Source: Hybos culiciformis
Taxonomy: Eukaryota; Arthropoda; Insecta; Diptera; Hybotidae
NCBI GenBank assembly: GCA_964007475.1
Contig: OZ023274.1
Span: 100,201,322-100,265,321 of the forward strand
Length of the DNA: 64,000 bases
Reading direction: 5' to 3'
In this document: one piece after another, positions 54,201 through 64,000 of the stretch
Layout of the letters: each line of letters opens with the position of its first letter
Numbering within the stretch: position 1 is the stretch's first letter
Translations under genes and position numbers: made by a program
The notes under the pieces: model-generated
Databases searched by the model: none
What the model was told of the DNA's origin: nothing
What the model saw: only the letters and a program-made list of their open reading frames with translations

Positions 54201-57200
54201 AGTAAATATATGGAGTTAATAATTAAAATAAATAAAAGAAATAAAATAAAATAAATAATGAATGATACGGAATAATTTATAATAATTTAAGGAACCAGAA
54301 CCATCGAATGAATGTTCAGCAAGAAAATTATTAATAACACTCATATAATTATACCCTAAAAACAAATCATAAATATTATAAAATATAATAATTACCCTTG
54401 TTCAAATATTTAAGATATAATCAAATCATTTTTATTTTTTAATGAGAACATTTATTTTAAAATCTTTCTTCTTTCATTGTCATCATTAGTTTTTAATATT
54501 TTCATAATTGTTGTAATCTAAAAGCCAACAAAAAAAATGTGTATTTTGTGATAAATTTTTAATGCCTGGGACCTAGTACGAGAATGAAATAAAAATTAAA
54601 ATATTCGAGATAAAGCGTAGGTAGGAAGGTATCTATATTTATTTTGTGATTTTAAATTAATATAAATCCGGTTTTAATTTAAGTCATAGTTGAGTAAGCC
54701 TCATAAAAACAGATATTTTACCTCTTCATCTTTTATAATATTAGACTATTAATATGTACATAAATAAAGAGCACATAATAATGTAGGTAACATAAACTAA
54801 TAAAAAAAATTATCAAAAAAAGAGATTATTATTTTGTTTTCAATAAAAAAAATATATTATACAATACTATATATGCCGGCTCACCAAGGTCACTTATTTT
54901 CGGAATATACATAGGTAAATATAAACAAAAAAAAAATTGCGAATTTATGTGAAAGTATGTTTTTCATATATTACTTTCTATTTTTATGAAATTAGAAAAA
55001 AAAATCTTGCTGCAAACGAAATAATTACGAATTTGCACAACAAACAATATCATATTACCTCTGTAAATTATACTCACCTGGAGTTTTAAGTGTGTACATA
55101 AATAATATAAATTTTTTTAGACTTTTGTGGATACATTTTTTATTCCAGACAAGAGAAAAAAGAAAATGGGGATAATATTAGTAAATTGGAAGATGAAAAT
55201 CAACTAAACAATAAATTCAGAAAGCCAACATGTGTTGGGAATGCAAAAGATTTCTGTGATAACACAACCTGTCACGGTCTTAGATATACGATGGATTATG
55301 AAATATCATATGCTGAGAGGTATTTATTAAATATTAACATTTAATAGTAGATTATTGTATATGTAAACTAAATTTGTTATTAATTAAGAGTTCTGTATAC
55401 ACAAAAATACATTGACACGAGTCAATACTTATATCACGAGACCGAAGGTCGAGTGATATAAATTGACAAGTGTCAATGTATTTTTGTGTAAATACAGAAC
55501 GAGTTGTATAACAAATTTTGTTTACATATCCAATATACTGTTTTAATGCGTAGGGGAGAGGTAGTTGCAAAGAGAGAATATTTTTCTCTTTGCAACTACC
55601 TCTCCCCTACGCATTAAAACAGTATATTGGATATGTAAACAAAATTTGTTATACAACTCGTTCTGTATTTACACAAAAATACATTGACACTTGTCAATTT
55701 ATATCACTCGACCTTCGGTCTCGTGATATAAGTATTGACTCGTGTCAATGTATTTTTGTGTATACAGAACTCTTAATTAATAACAAATTTAGTTTACATA
55801 TTCAATAATCTACTATTTCTACCCACATTTCTACCTAGTTACCTTTATTTAGATAATCAATTTACAGAAAATAGTTTTACAAACATATAGTTGTCCTTGA
55901 TTTTTGATGTCAGTTTGATGTTTTTTTTGGTGAACGCGACTTATAATAAATGAAAACGTCAAATCAATCAAGTTTTATGATCTCTCTCTTAAGCCTTGGT
56001 TATAAAATTTAAACAAAATCAAACATAGGTATAGTTATTTATTATATTATTATTATAAATAATGTTGTGATTTTTTAATTATTTATAAAAGTAAGTTAAG
56101 CTTAAAAAAAAAAAAATTTCCGAAACACTACTACTTTTAAAATTTGTTGATAAAATACCTTACTTAGGAAATTTACCAGTATTAATAATCGTTTATTGAT
56201 CCATTCAGGAAAATATAATAACTATGACAGTGTAATTGTAAAAATATTCCAAATTATAAACAGTGTAAATAATATTAAAAAAAAAAACTTTCCTACCATT
56301 TGCTTATCATCAAACAAAAGGTTTCTTATTGTTTTTGAAATAGATTGTAACTTATAAATAACACAAACATGTTTTCAGTAATTTGTGATGACAATTAATT
56401 GTTTTCTTTCTTTTAGATTTTTATTTGTAATAGCGTGCAGCCTAGGATTAGCTGGTGTAATCTATTTTGCATATAAAAGTTATGTTAAATGGGATGATGA
56501 ACCAGTATTTACAACTATTAGTCCGATACCAACAAATGTCACTGAAATTCCATTTCCTGCCGTAACTATTTGCAATATGAATCAAATATTGAAAAGCAAA
56601 ATTAAAGATTTTAAAAAGTAATTTTTAGATATTAAAATATTTTCATAATTTACTCGAGTAAATTTTTTATTATACGGTTTAATTTCAGTGATTCAAAAGA
56701 AAGAAATTTTGTCAAAACTATTTTAATGGAAAAAACGGGTATCGATATTAATGAATTTGAAACAATGTCAGAATACGAGGACGATGCACAGCATGTTTCT
56801 TGGAAAGAATATAAAAAATTCATGGAAAATATATCACTGAATTGTTCTGAATTAATATTACAATGTACATTCAAAGGTTTAAAGTTTCCTTGTTCCGAAT
56901 TGTTTCGGCCAATTATATCTGACGGAGGTTATTGCTGTGTCTTTAATGTTGTGCATTTTGATCTTTTATTTAAAAACAAATCTAGGTACATATTTTTCTT
57001 TAATGGTTTTTCCTTCCTAACAAATTTATTTGTCTTTGCTTTTTTTAAGGAAATTTCAGGAACAAAAAGTAGTTGATTCTTTAGCGTACTGGACACCACA
57101 GAATGGATACAAAAATGCTCCAGAAAACAGTGATCCAGGTTTCTATCCTATGCGTGCAACAGGTGAACTGAAAATAAACAATATCATATCATTCTGTCAT

Positions 57201-60200
57201 AATTAGTTATGAATATCTTAACTCTTAGTTTTTTATTACATAAGATTTTCTTAAAGAATTTTTTCAATATAATATACTTTTCGAACTCACAATCAGTATA
57301 ATTCAGATTATTCAGAATGAATAATTGCCTAAGAAGTTAAGTAAGTAAGTTAGATTTGATAGATATATAACAGAGGTCCAATTTTCTGGTAATGCAAATA
57401 GTGAATTAATTCTTGCAAACAATTTAATATAATTTTATCCTCAGTGAATTTTAAAAACAGATTTAATTTAGAAAAGAAGAATGTTGTCCTTTGCATTGGA
57501 ATTACGGAATGAGAAATATCGAACCGATCCCAAGTTTGGGTATATATTTACTTAAATGAAAACCAATTTGTTCTATATATTGTTATAAAACTAATTGCCT
57601 AAAGAAATTTTGTTCTCCAGATGATATTTTGACAGAAAATTGTGGAAGCATGCAATTTAACTTACTAACTATAATAAAAAAAAAAAATTTTTGTAGGTAC
57701 GGGGATTAGTTTAGGATTATCAATTATATTAGATGCGAAAATCCATCAGCACGTCAATTCAATGAAACTTAGCAACGGATTTTATGTTGCAGTACATAAG
57801 TGAGTACATATATGAGTAAATGAGTACATAAATAAATTTAGGAATTTACATGGATATACTTTAATAATCATCTAATTTTAGTTCTGTTGAAATTGCTGCA
57901 GTAAAAGAAATTGGTATTTCTGTCCAACCTGGTACAGAAAATCGAATTAGAATAACTCCTGAAATGCAAACAGCTACTAAAAATATAATTAAATATCCAA
58001 TTGAAACCAGACGTTGTCAATTTGAAGAAGAATTCTCGTTAGAAACATTTGAAATTTACACTCAAAAAAATTGTTTCATGGAATGTGAGACTTTAGCTTT
58101 GCATGAATTGTGCAATTGCGTACATTATTACATGCCAAATGTACCAAACACTACTATTTGTAATTATAATGATTTATATTGTGCTCGAATGATCGCATAT
58201 CAAATATGTAACAATGAATGCCAGCCAGGTTGTTATGATCTACTTTATCGTCAGGACTTAACTTCGACTAATATTAAATATGAAGAGAAATTAAAGTCAG
58301 AAAATGAAGTATTAAAAAACTTTACTAATCAATATATTCGTAGCAATGTTGCAGTTTTACATTTTTTCTATAAAGAACATATGTTTTATGCTGTCAAAAA
58401 AACTGAATTTACTGGATTGGCTGACTTTCTGTGTATGAAAAAAATTTATTAATTTTGTGCATTTTTGTTTTTATTTAAAAACTATTAAACTCGATACTGC
58501 GCTTTAACCTAGGGTCAATCAGTTTTAAATTTTTAATGCAACGAACGCAACCAGTGGTAGTAACGATATTATGAAGTCTTTTTGGAATTGTTCAAGTTTC
58601 TCGAAATAAAACTAATCAAAACAATTCTAGTTTGAAGTAGCGTGTGACAGTGTCACTATCTCTTCAAAAAACCACTCAAAATTGTGGCAAAGGCCAAATT
58701 ATGAACCTATTTGTGAACTGCTCAAGTAGCCCCATATACTCAAAAAAGTAGACAAAATGGGCGCTTTCTTCACCAGAGACCGGCTTTCTCTTTGTACTTT
58801 CAGGTTTTTGCTCTCAAATCAAAACACTGAAAAACTTGCTTTACACACAATATTTTGAATCAAGCCCAGAAATTGTCGCCAGGAATGTGAAAAAACCGAA
58901 AATTTCATCAACAACCCTGGTTTACCCTACTTTTTTTATATATATAAACTATGTATGCATTTCTTTTCCCAAAAAAAAAAAATTGGAAAAATAGGAAAAT
59001 TAGTATTAAAAAGAAAATATATCGTTTATTTAACTAACTTTCGGAATTATTTTCCATTTTTTAACAATAAGAACAAAAAAAAAATGAAAGAAAATTCACA
59101 GAGAAAAGGATCAAATAAATATGAAAATCGTTTGTGTTTTAGAGAGTTTTTTTTTCAAAAGAAAATCCGGAAAAAAAAAATAAATGAAAGAAAAACTTAT
59201 TGTTTGTAAATTCTTCTGCCGAAGTTCAATTCAAATTGACCTGTACACTGTTGTATACACGGATGAAAACAAATATTTTGGAAAAAGTATATGTTTTCCG
59301 TTTTTTTGTCCTTTTTGTTGTGTTGGAAATGGCAACAGAAAAGTCCTCTTCCCAAACCAATTAATAATACGAATGTCCTTTTTTCTATATTAGAGAAAAT
59401 TTTGAACCTTTCCCTGGGTTTTTTTTTGCAGTAGACCGAACTCCTTTCAATTTTGAGATAAGTTGTTGGAATTCAAGTCTGTCTGGCGTAATCCAAGGAT
59501 AGCTAACATTCGTACTAGTTACTTTTTATAGATTTTTCACAATTTGAGAATTGGTGACAGTTTATAACCGGCCTTTCGTCCTAAAAAGAAGGTATAGAAA
59601 CCAGCGTAAGAAATAAAATTTGGTGGTAGAGAGCACACCACCCAAGATAAGTTTGGTGTCCAAATCTCATTCCCCAGCATTGACATCTCCATAATTATCT
59701 TGAAGTATAAATGGAGAACGGAAAGTCTTCATATGTCGCTTGAACTGTCAAAAGCTAAGTTTAGTTCAAGAGTCAGATGAAGACTGAAGCACGCGGGCAA
59801 ATGTCGGCGTTTAAAAAAAAAAAAAAATTTTTTTTAGCTTCCCACTGTTCAAGAATGAGATGAAGACTGAACCGCGCGGGCAAATGTCGCGGTATTTATA
59901 TTTTTTTTGTTAAACGCCGATATTTGCCCGCGCGCTTCAGGCTTCATTTCCCTCTGGAATTGTGAGGACCTAAATTTAGCTCGTGAAAGTTCAAGCGAGA
60001 AAAGAAAAGACTGAATCGAGCGGACAAATGTCTCGGTTTTTATAGGAAACCCCCCGCCCCCTATAAATACGAGGACATTAGCCCCGCCAACTATGCTCCA
60101 AAGAATCCTGATTCACAATGATTCATAATGATTGCAGACTTTGAGCGTTGTAGGGAAATCGTAAAAATTTGGTCTAAAATCGAAATCTCGTAGAGAATGT

Positions 60201-60720
60201 ACAGTCTGGTTTCAGGATTTATTCGTGTAACTGATGCATTATGACAAAACCTTACCTAATGTCATGTTACAGCACCGTCGTTATCTCAGAGACTTGTTTC
60301 ATACTAATGGGCTCAAATTTGTGAACCAAGTGTTTGTATTGTTAGAAAAAAATTAGAAAAAAACTTGCTTTGTACCATATACCGCATCAAAGTCGATTTA
60401 GTAGCTTTCTGAGGGACAGCAAACACACACACATAATTACTTCTTTTTAATTGATTTTTTTTACATGTTTTCAAGATGGACATTTGAACATTATATTTAT
60501 AATTTTTATTTTCATAATAATCTTCATCTTTGTATTTTAAATTTCATCAATTATTTAATTTTCAGCTAATATTGGAGGTTTAATGGGATTATTTTTGGGA
60601 TTCAGCTGTGTTACAGGGATTGAATTAATTTACTATTTTGGCATTCGTCCAGTATTTATGATACATCGTTATAATAGAAGAAGAAAATTTATAGCTAACG
60701 AAATGTCTATATTAACTTAA
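51213..60720 (+). CDS. DEG/ENaC (pickpocket-type) channel gene D
   Basis: Exons: first exon uncertain (best candidate 51213-51223), then 55149-55319, 56417-56617, 56689-56985, 57050-57162, 57697-57799, 57882-58432 and 60566-60720. With an 11-nt first exon the total is 1593 nt, 530 aa, the same as gene C. Features: NAKDFCDNTTCHGLRYTMDY, TM1, FPAVTICNMNQ, extracellular Cys clusters (GGYCCVFNVVHFD; CFMECETLALHELCNC; CNNECQPGCYDLLYRQ), and TM2 with NIGGLMGLFLGFSC. Intron positions are identical to C. Two introns are swollen by repeats: a foldback element, a tandem repeat and a palindrome lie before TM1, and 2.1 kb of GC-richer DNA lies before TM2. AATAAA is at 60776-60781. Coding exons from 55149 onward are certain; the 3.9-kb first intron is not. 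Confidence 0.88.
51565..52436. mobile_element. Foldback element with arrays of ACAAAATTCACTATGG
   Basis: The left end has AATTTTAGGGTTGGTGACG and the right end, inverted, AAATTTCGGGATCGTGACG. Inside each end is a tandem run of about 16-bp motifs: (G)GACAAAATTCACTATG from about 51640 to 51760 and its inverse, CATAGTGAATTTTGTC, from about 52262 to 52352. The middle is AT-rich without a transposase. The bounds are approximate and no clear target duplication is seen. A diverged fragment of its right end appears at about 57440-57535. Confidence 0.75.
52497..52850. repeat. 72-bp tandem repeat, about five units
   Basis: TATTGATTACAAAGTAATT recurs at spacings of 72 bp (near 52523, 52597, 52669, 52741 and, diverged, 52811). 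Each unit also contains the partial inverse AATCAATACTTTT, so each unit can form a hairpin. It adjoins the foldback element on its right side. Confidence 0.8.
52851..55148. other. AT-rich DNA upstream of gene D second exon
   Basis: Intron or intergenic DNA, depending on where gene D starts. Three GTAAGT donors occur close together at 53214-53280. One follows ATGATAAG and is the rival first exon of gene D. Nothing else is seen. Confidence 0.35.
55343..55817. mobile_element. About 475-bp near-perfect palindrome in gene D intron
   Basis: The left half, from AATAGTAGATTATT, is repeated in inverted orientation up to AATAATCTACTATT, with the axis near 55580 (GAGAGAATATTTTTCTC). Both halves encode the same 72-codon frame on opposite strands. 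Inside each arm is a smaller palindrome around TATCAC, GAGACCGAAGGTCGAG, GTGATA and a pair GACACGAGTCAA/TTGACAAGTGTC. The arms are nearly identical, so it is either very recent or kept alike by gene conversion. No clear target duplication is seen. Confidence 0.85.
57440..57535. repeat. Fragment related to the end of the 51.5-52.4 kb foldback element
   Basis: The order AGTGAATTTTAAAAACAG, then GGAATTACGGAATGAGAAATATCG and GATCCCAA parallels the right end of the element at 52335-52430 (AGTGAATTTT..., GAATTTTCGGATGAGGAATATCG, GATCCCGA). It lies in an intron of gene D. The similarity is partial. Confidence 0.45.
58433..60565. other. Last intron of gene D with a GC-richer repeat-containing insertion
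   Basis: The matching introns of genes A, B and C are 150-360 bp; this one is 2.1 kb. From about 58480 to 60430 the composition is much less AT-rich than the surroundings. The motif GCGGGCAAATGTCG occurs at about 59789 and 59878, in diverged form at about 60020 (GCGGACAAATGTC), and inverted at about 59917 (GATATTTGCCCGCGCG). Each copy sits next to GATGAAGACTGAA or its inverse. No ORF of a known transposable element is seen; the frames at 58955-59393 are unsupported. It is probably an inserted repeat of unknown type. Confidence 0.5.
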
Positions 60721-61250
60721 AAGAATAATGAAATTGTTATAAAATATGTTATCGCACTTAAATGCAACTATATGAAATAAAAGTTTGTGGTTTTCTTTTC
60801 TAGAATAACTACTGTACTGGTAACGCTACAAAGAAATTTTGAAAATGTTTTATTTTAATTTTTAATTATACACTCCTACATAATTTTTTAAAGGCCTGAC
60901 AACCCAAAGAACATGAATATTAAAATCACAACAAATTTTTAAGTGCTTGAAGAGACTTTAAAATCATAGTGGCAATAAATTAAAAAAAACCTAAAAACCC
61001 ATTGCACAAATGAAAACAAAATGTAACATAACATAATTATAATAATAAGAGATATTTATTAATACGTAATGTTATGGTTGTAAATTGGATATTAATATTT
61101 TTAAATTTATTGAAATTCCATGAGTTCGGTGGCCAAGCGTACTATAGAACCATCTAAAATCTATCGAATTCTATTAAAGATGTTGCACTGTGTTTAATTT
61201 TTGACTTATAATTTTTGGTTTTTTGATTTGAGAAAAACTAACAGATTCTT
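60721..61250. other. 3' UTR of gene D and intergenic DNA
   Basis: AATAAA at 60776-60781 is a probable polyadenylation signal for gene D. Nothing else is seen. Confidence 0.45.

Positions 61251-61319
<69 letters not shown>
61251..61319. repeat. (TA)n microsatellite
   Basis: An uninterrupted TA dinucleotide run of about 68 bp, followed directly by the left direct repeat of the next structure. Confidence 0.95.
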
Positions 61320-61321
<2 letters not shown>

Positions 61322-62347
61322 AAAATTATTTCTTAACAAAAAGAATGTCAATTCAAAAAAAGGTATGAAAATCATACGATATTTTGTACCTTTACATTAG
61401 GTAGATTGATTTAATTCTTTCGTATTAATGTGATTTTGTTGCGAACGCCACATATTCCCCCGCTAATCTGATCAACGTGCTGCTTGATCAGATGATGGAG
61501 GTAACTGATGCTGTTGATGAGGTTGACGGAGCTGTCGTTGCTGGTGCTCGCGTTGTTGGTCGTTGGTGCTCGCGTTGTTGGTCGTTGCTGCTGCGGTCGT
61601 GTCGACGGGGTCATCACTTTAGGCTACGCTGAACCTGTTATCGAAGTGGGTGTGTGTTGACGGGCTGCGATCGTGTGTTGATGGGCTGCGATCGTGTGTT
61701 GACGGGCTGCGGTCGTGTGTTGACGGACTGCGGTCATGTGTTGACGGGCTGCGGTCGTGTGTTAGCGGGCTGCGGTCGTGTTGAAGGGCTGCGGTCGTGT
61801 GTTGACGGGCTGCGGTTGTGTGTCTTGACGAGGTCTCCACTTTATGTTACGCTGGAACGAAGTGGGTGTGTGTTGTGTTGACGAGGTCTCCACTTTACAT
61901 TACGCTTGAACGAAGTGGGTGTGTATTGACGGGCTGCGGTCGTGTGTGTTGACGGGGTCTCCACTTTAGGCTGCGCTGAACCTGTTATCGAAGTGGGTGT
62001 TGTCGGCTGCGGTCTTGACGAGCTGTGGTCGTGTCGACGGGGTCACCACTTTATGGTCTCCTCGAGACCATTGTTGAGTCCAACGTGAACTTCTTACAAA
62101 ATGATATCCCTTTTGATATTATGATGATGTTTTATTTATCGTAAAATAAAACCATGTTTTTAGTTTGAAGTTCTGTTTAAGACTGATTTTTATTTAATTC
62201 AAAATGTAAAATTCTAAAATTATTTCTTAACAAAAAGAATGTCAATTCAAAAAAAGGTATAAAAATCATACGATATTTTGTACCGTTACATTAGGTAGAT
62301 TGATTTAATTCTTTCGTATTAATGTTAATTTGTTGCGAACGCCACAT
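61320..62347. repeat. GC-rich minisatellite block bounded by about 130-bp direct repeats
   Basis: Near-identical direct repeats lie at 61320-61453 and 62214-62347. They start CTAAAATTATTTCTTAACAA, end TTGCGAACGCCACATAT and differ at only a few bases. Between them is a 21-bp tandem repeat (TGTTGACGGGCTGCGGTCGTG, about eight copies, 61655-61820). There is also a longer repeat starting CCACTTTA and containing GAACGAAGTGGGTGTG, four copies between 61613 and 62000. Composition is strikingly GC-rich for this window. TA-rich runs abut the outer sides. It could be 1.1 units of a satellite or a terminally repeated element lacking its coding part. The minus-strand frame repeating THDRSPS follows from the 21-bp period. 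Confidence 0.75.
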
Positions 62348-62840
62348 ATATATATATACTTATATATATATAAGATATGTTGAATTAAAAAAATAAGGAC
62401 TTGCAAAATTTAGTTACAACATGTTGATATATTGACTGAAATAGAGTGTATACCAAATGTTTTCATAAAGTTTTGGATATGAATATAATGAGATACAATT
62501 TAATTCCTATACTTTAATTTACGTTAAAATTAAAATGTGTAGTAAATTTACTATTGTAACTAGTGATAAGCGAATTATAGTATTTATAACATGTATAATA
62601 CAGTGTTGTATGTACATAAATGTAAATACATACAATCATGTATTAATAAAAATATTACCAGCTAAATTGTTGTATTATATTTTGTAGTATAAATTCTCTT
62701 TTATTTACATTTTTCATTTTGTTTAGTTTTCATTTGATCAGATGGTCAAAAACAAAAACATAATAAAATAATTACGTCATAATAATATTTTCATGAACCT
62801 ACACAAAGTTAAGAAAAATACTCTTATACTAGTTTATGTA
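62348..62840. other. Intergenic DNA upstream of channel gene E
   Basis: AT-rich, no gene seen. Confidence 0.4.
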
Positions 62841-62849
62841 TATAAATAG
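62841..62849 (+). promoter_or_regulatory. Probable TATA box of channel gene E
   Basis: TATAAATAG lies 102 bp before the proposed start ATG at 62951. Transcription would start near 62870, giving a short, moderately GC-balanced 5' UTR. It is the clearest core promoter I could see in the cluster. Confidence 0.4.
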
Positions 62850-62950
62850 CTTTTTGTGGAAACTAAAACATTAACCACTGAGATTCGATTTATTCTCAGT
62901 CATCATTCAAATTTCTACCTAGGCGAAAAGAAAATATTTTTTCGCAAAAA

Positions 62951-63925
62951 ATGAATTTAATGTGAGTACATATTAATAAGACTGTTATAAAAAAATATAT
63001 ACCTATATATATTTTTGTCATACTTTTATGATTTATATAATTATTATTATTTTTTTATAATAGTGTGAAATGAAAGAATAATTTATTATATATCTTTAAT
63101 CTTTCTCATTCATGTCGTAAGAGGTAATATGAGGTAGATACGATGGAGGATTATCAAACCATTCTATTATTTCATATAATTTGTTTTTTTAACTTTTATT
63201 TTTTTGTAATTTGTCGTGATACAATTTGTTTGTCTTTATAACTTTTTTTTTAAGTTAAATATTGACAAAAAAATTATTTTCCAAATGTCCTTATTTATGC
63301 ACAAAATCCAAAATTCTCATGAGAAAAATATCAAAGTAAAGAGAACACTCTGTTAACGAAAATTATGGGTATATAGGTCCATATAAATATAGGTTGCTCT
63401 TAAAACTTGGAGCATTGGAAGAAATGAAAACTGAATTTAAAAACGAAAGTTTTTAGCGATTGAAAAAAAGAAACCAACCCCTATTTTCTATGAAAAATTT
63501 GGGGAAAAATTGTTACTTTCCCAGACAATATTTCAATGGGATCGTGAAAACCGGGCATAAGGGTTTTCACGATCCAAGTACACTTTGTCCTAGTTACTTT
63601 GATCAAAGTAAGTTGAGCAGTGTCTTACTCAACTTTAATCCAAGTTGACTTTGACACCCTGTTTATACGATCAAAAAGAGCGTCCAAGTCGATTTGGACA
63701 AAATTTACTTGGATCTTGAAAACCGAGGATTTTAAGAATTCGAAATTAATTCCATTAATATTTCAGAGAAAACATAAGTGGGGATGAAGACAAGTCAGAA
63801 AATGATAAACCAATGAAAAAACATCAAAAACCAAATTGCGTCGGACACGCAAAAGATTTTTGTGATAATACAACTTGTCATGGTATCAGATACTCAATGG
63901 ATTACGAAAAATCATATGCTGAGAG
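62951..63925 (+). CDS. DEG/ENaC (pickpocket-type) channel gene E, N-terminal part only
   Basis: Exons: 62951-62961 (micro-exon, MNL+) and 63767-63925 with donor AG|GTAAAA. The gene continues past the window. The second exon reads ENISGDEDKSENDKP..., then GHAKDFCDNTTCHGIRYSMDY and ends SYAER. This is the cytoplasmic N-terminal exon of the C/D subfamily (159 nt against 171 nt). The 56 residues visible include no membrane segment, so the channel assignment rests on similarity to C and D and to the dead copy at 36490-36648. The intron carries a small MITE. Confidence 0.75.
63541..63735. mobile_element. Small MITE in the first intron of gene E
   Basis: Inverted copies GGTTTTCACGATCCAAGTAC (from about 63563) and, reversed at the right, GGTTTTCAAGATCCAAGTAA, both followed inward by TTTGTCC. 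The sequence is absent from the matching stretch upstream of the dead copy of this exon at 36350-36490, which supports insertion after the duplication. The bounds are approximate. Confidence 0.6.
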
Positions 63926-64000
63926 GTAAAAAATGTGGTTGAATTACTTATAATAATACAATAATACATTATATTATAAGTAATAACATAGATTAAGAAT

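Noticed and set aside
55352..55808. Two identical 72-codon ORFs on opposite strands
   Set aside because: They arise from the palindrome; no start context, splice sites or known family.
58955..59393. Plus-strand ORFs of 84 and 69 codons
   Set aside because: Lysine- and phenylalanine-rich frames in intronic DNA without family matches or splice support.
61619..61881. ORFs on both strands of the minisatellite, including a THDRSPS repeat
   Set aside because: A 21-bp period keeps frames open automatically; there is no other sign of coding.

Overview
This is an AT-rich eukaryotic nuclear window. It has short, cleanly phased exons, AT-rich introns and many small terminal-inverted-repeat elements. 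The protein families (dystrobrevin, a degenerate neprilysin-type M13 protein, and a tandem cluster of pickpocket-type DEG/ENaC channels) point to an insect, possibly a dipteran. The species cannot be read from the sequence. No rRNA, tRNA or CRISPR array was recognised.

Layout. (1) 1-5530: AT-rich non-coding DNA with one 692-bp palindromic element (2449-3140). (2) 5612-22199, + strand: a complete dystrobrevin gene in nine coding exons, assembled here with all phases consistent (707 aa: EF-hand region, ZZ zinc finger, coiled coils). Its 9.6-kb first coding intron holds an intronless opposite-strand gene for an M13 protein without its zinc-binding motifs (9804-8047), a pogo-like transposon relic, a 46-codon membrane-protein ORF, and two TIR elements. 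(3) 22200-28894: non-coding, with one TIR element. (4) 28895 to the window end: a head-to-tail cluster of DEG/ENaC genes, all on + strand. Gene A (28895-31977) carries a 1-nt frameshift in its first exon. A pseudogene zone follows (34525-36648). Gene B (41043-44591), gene C (47309-50309) and gene D (about 51213-60720) are intact. Gene E starts at 62951 and runs off the window.

The channel genes fall into two subfamilies by intron positions (A/B versus C/D). B, C, E and probably D start with an 11-nt coding micro-exon ending in phase 2. This is why translation starts are invisible to ORF scans. Between and inside the channel genes lie a 62-bp satellite of palindromes, a hAT-type MITE with a perfect 8-bp target duplication, a palindrome of about 475 bp, a foldback element, 72-bp and 21-bp tandem repeats, and a GC-richer insertion in the last intron of gene D. 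The cluster looks like a birth-and-death family expanding by local duplication while collecting repeats.

Functionally, the channel proteins should be two-pass Na+-permeable subunits used in chemo- or mechanosensation or epithelial ion transport. Dystrobrevin is a cytoplasmic member of the dystrophin-associated complex. Nothing suggests the two groups cooperate; they are simply neighbours.
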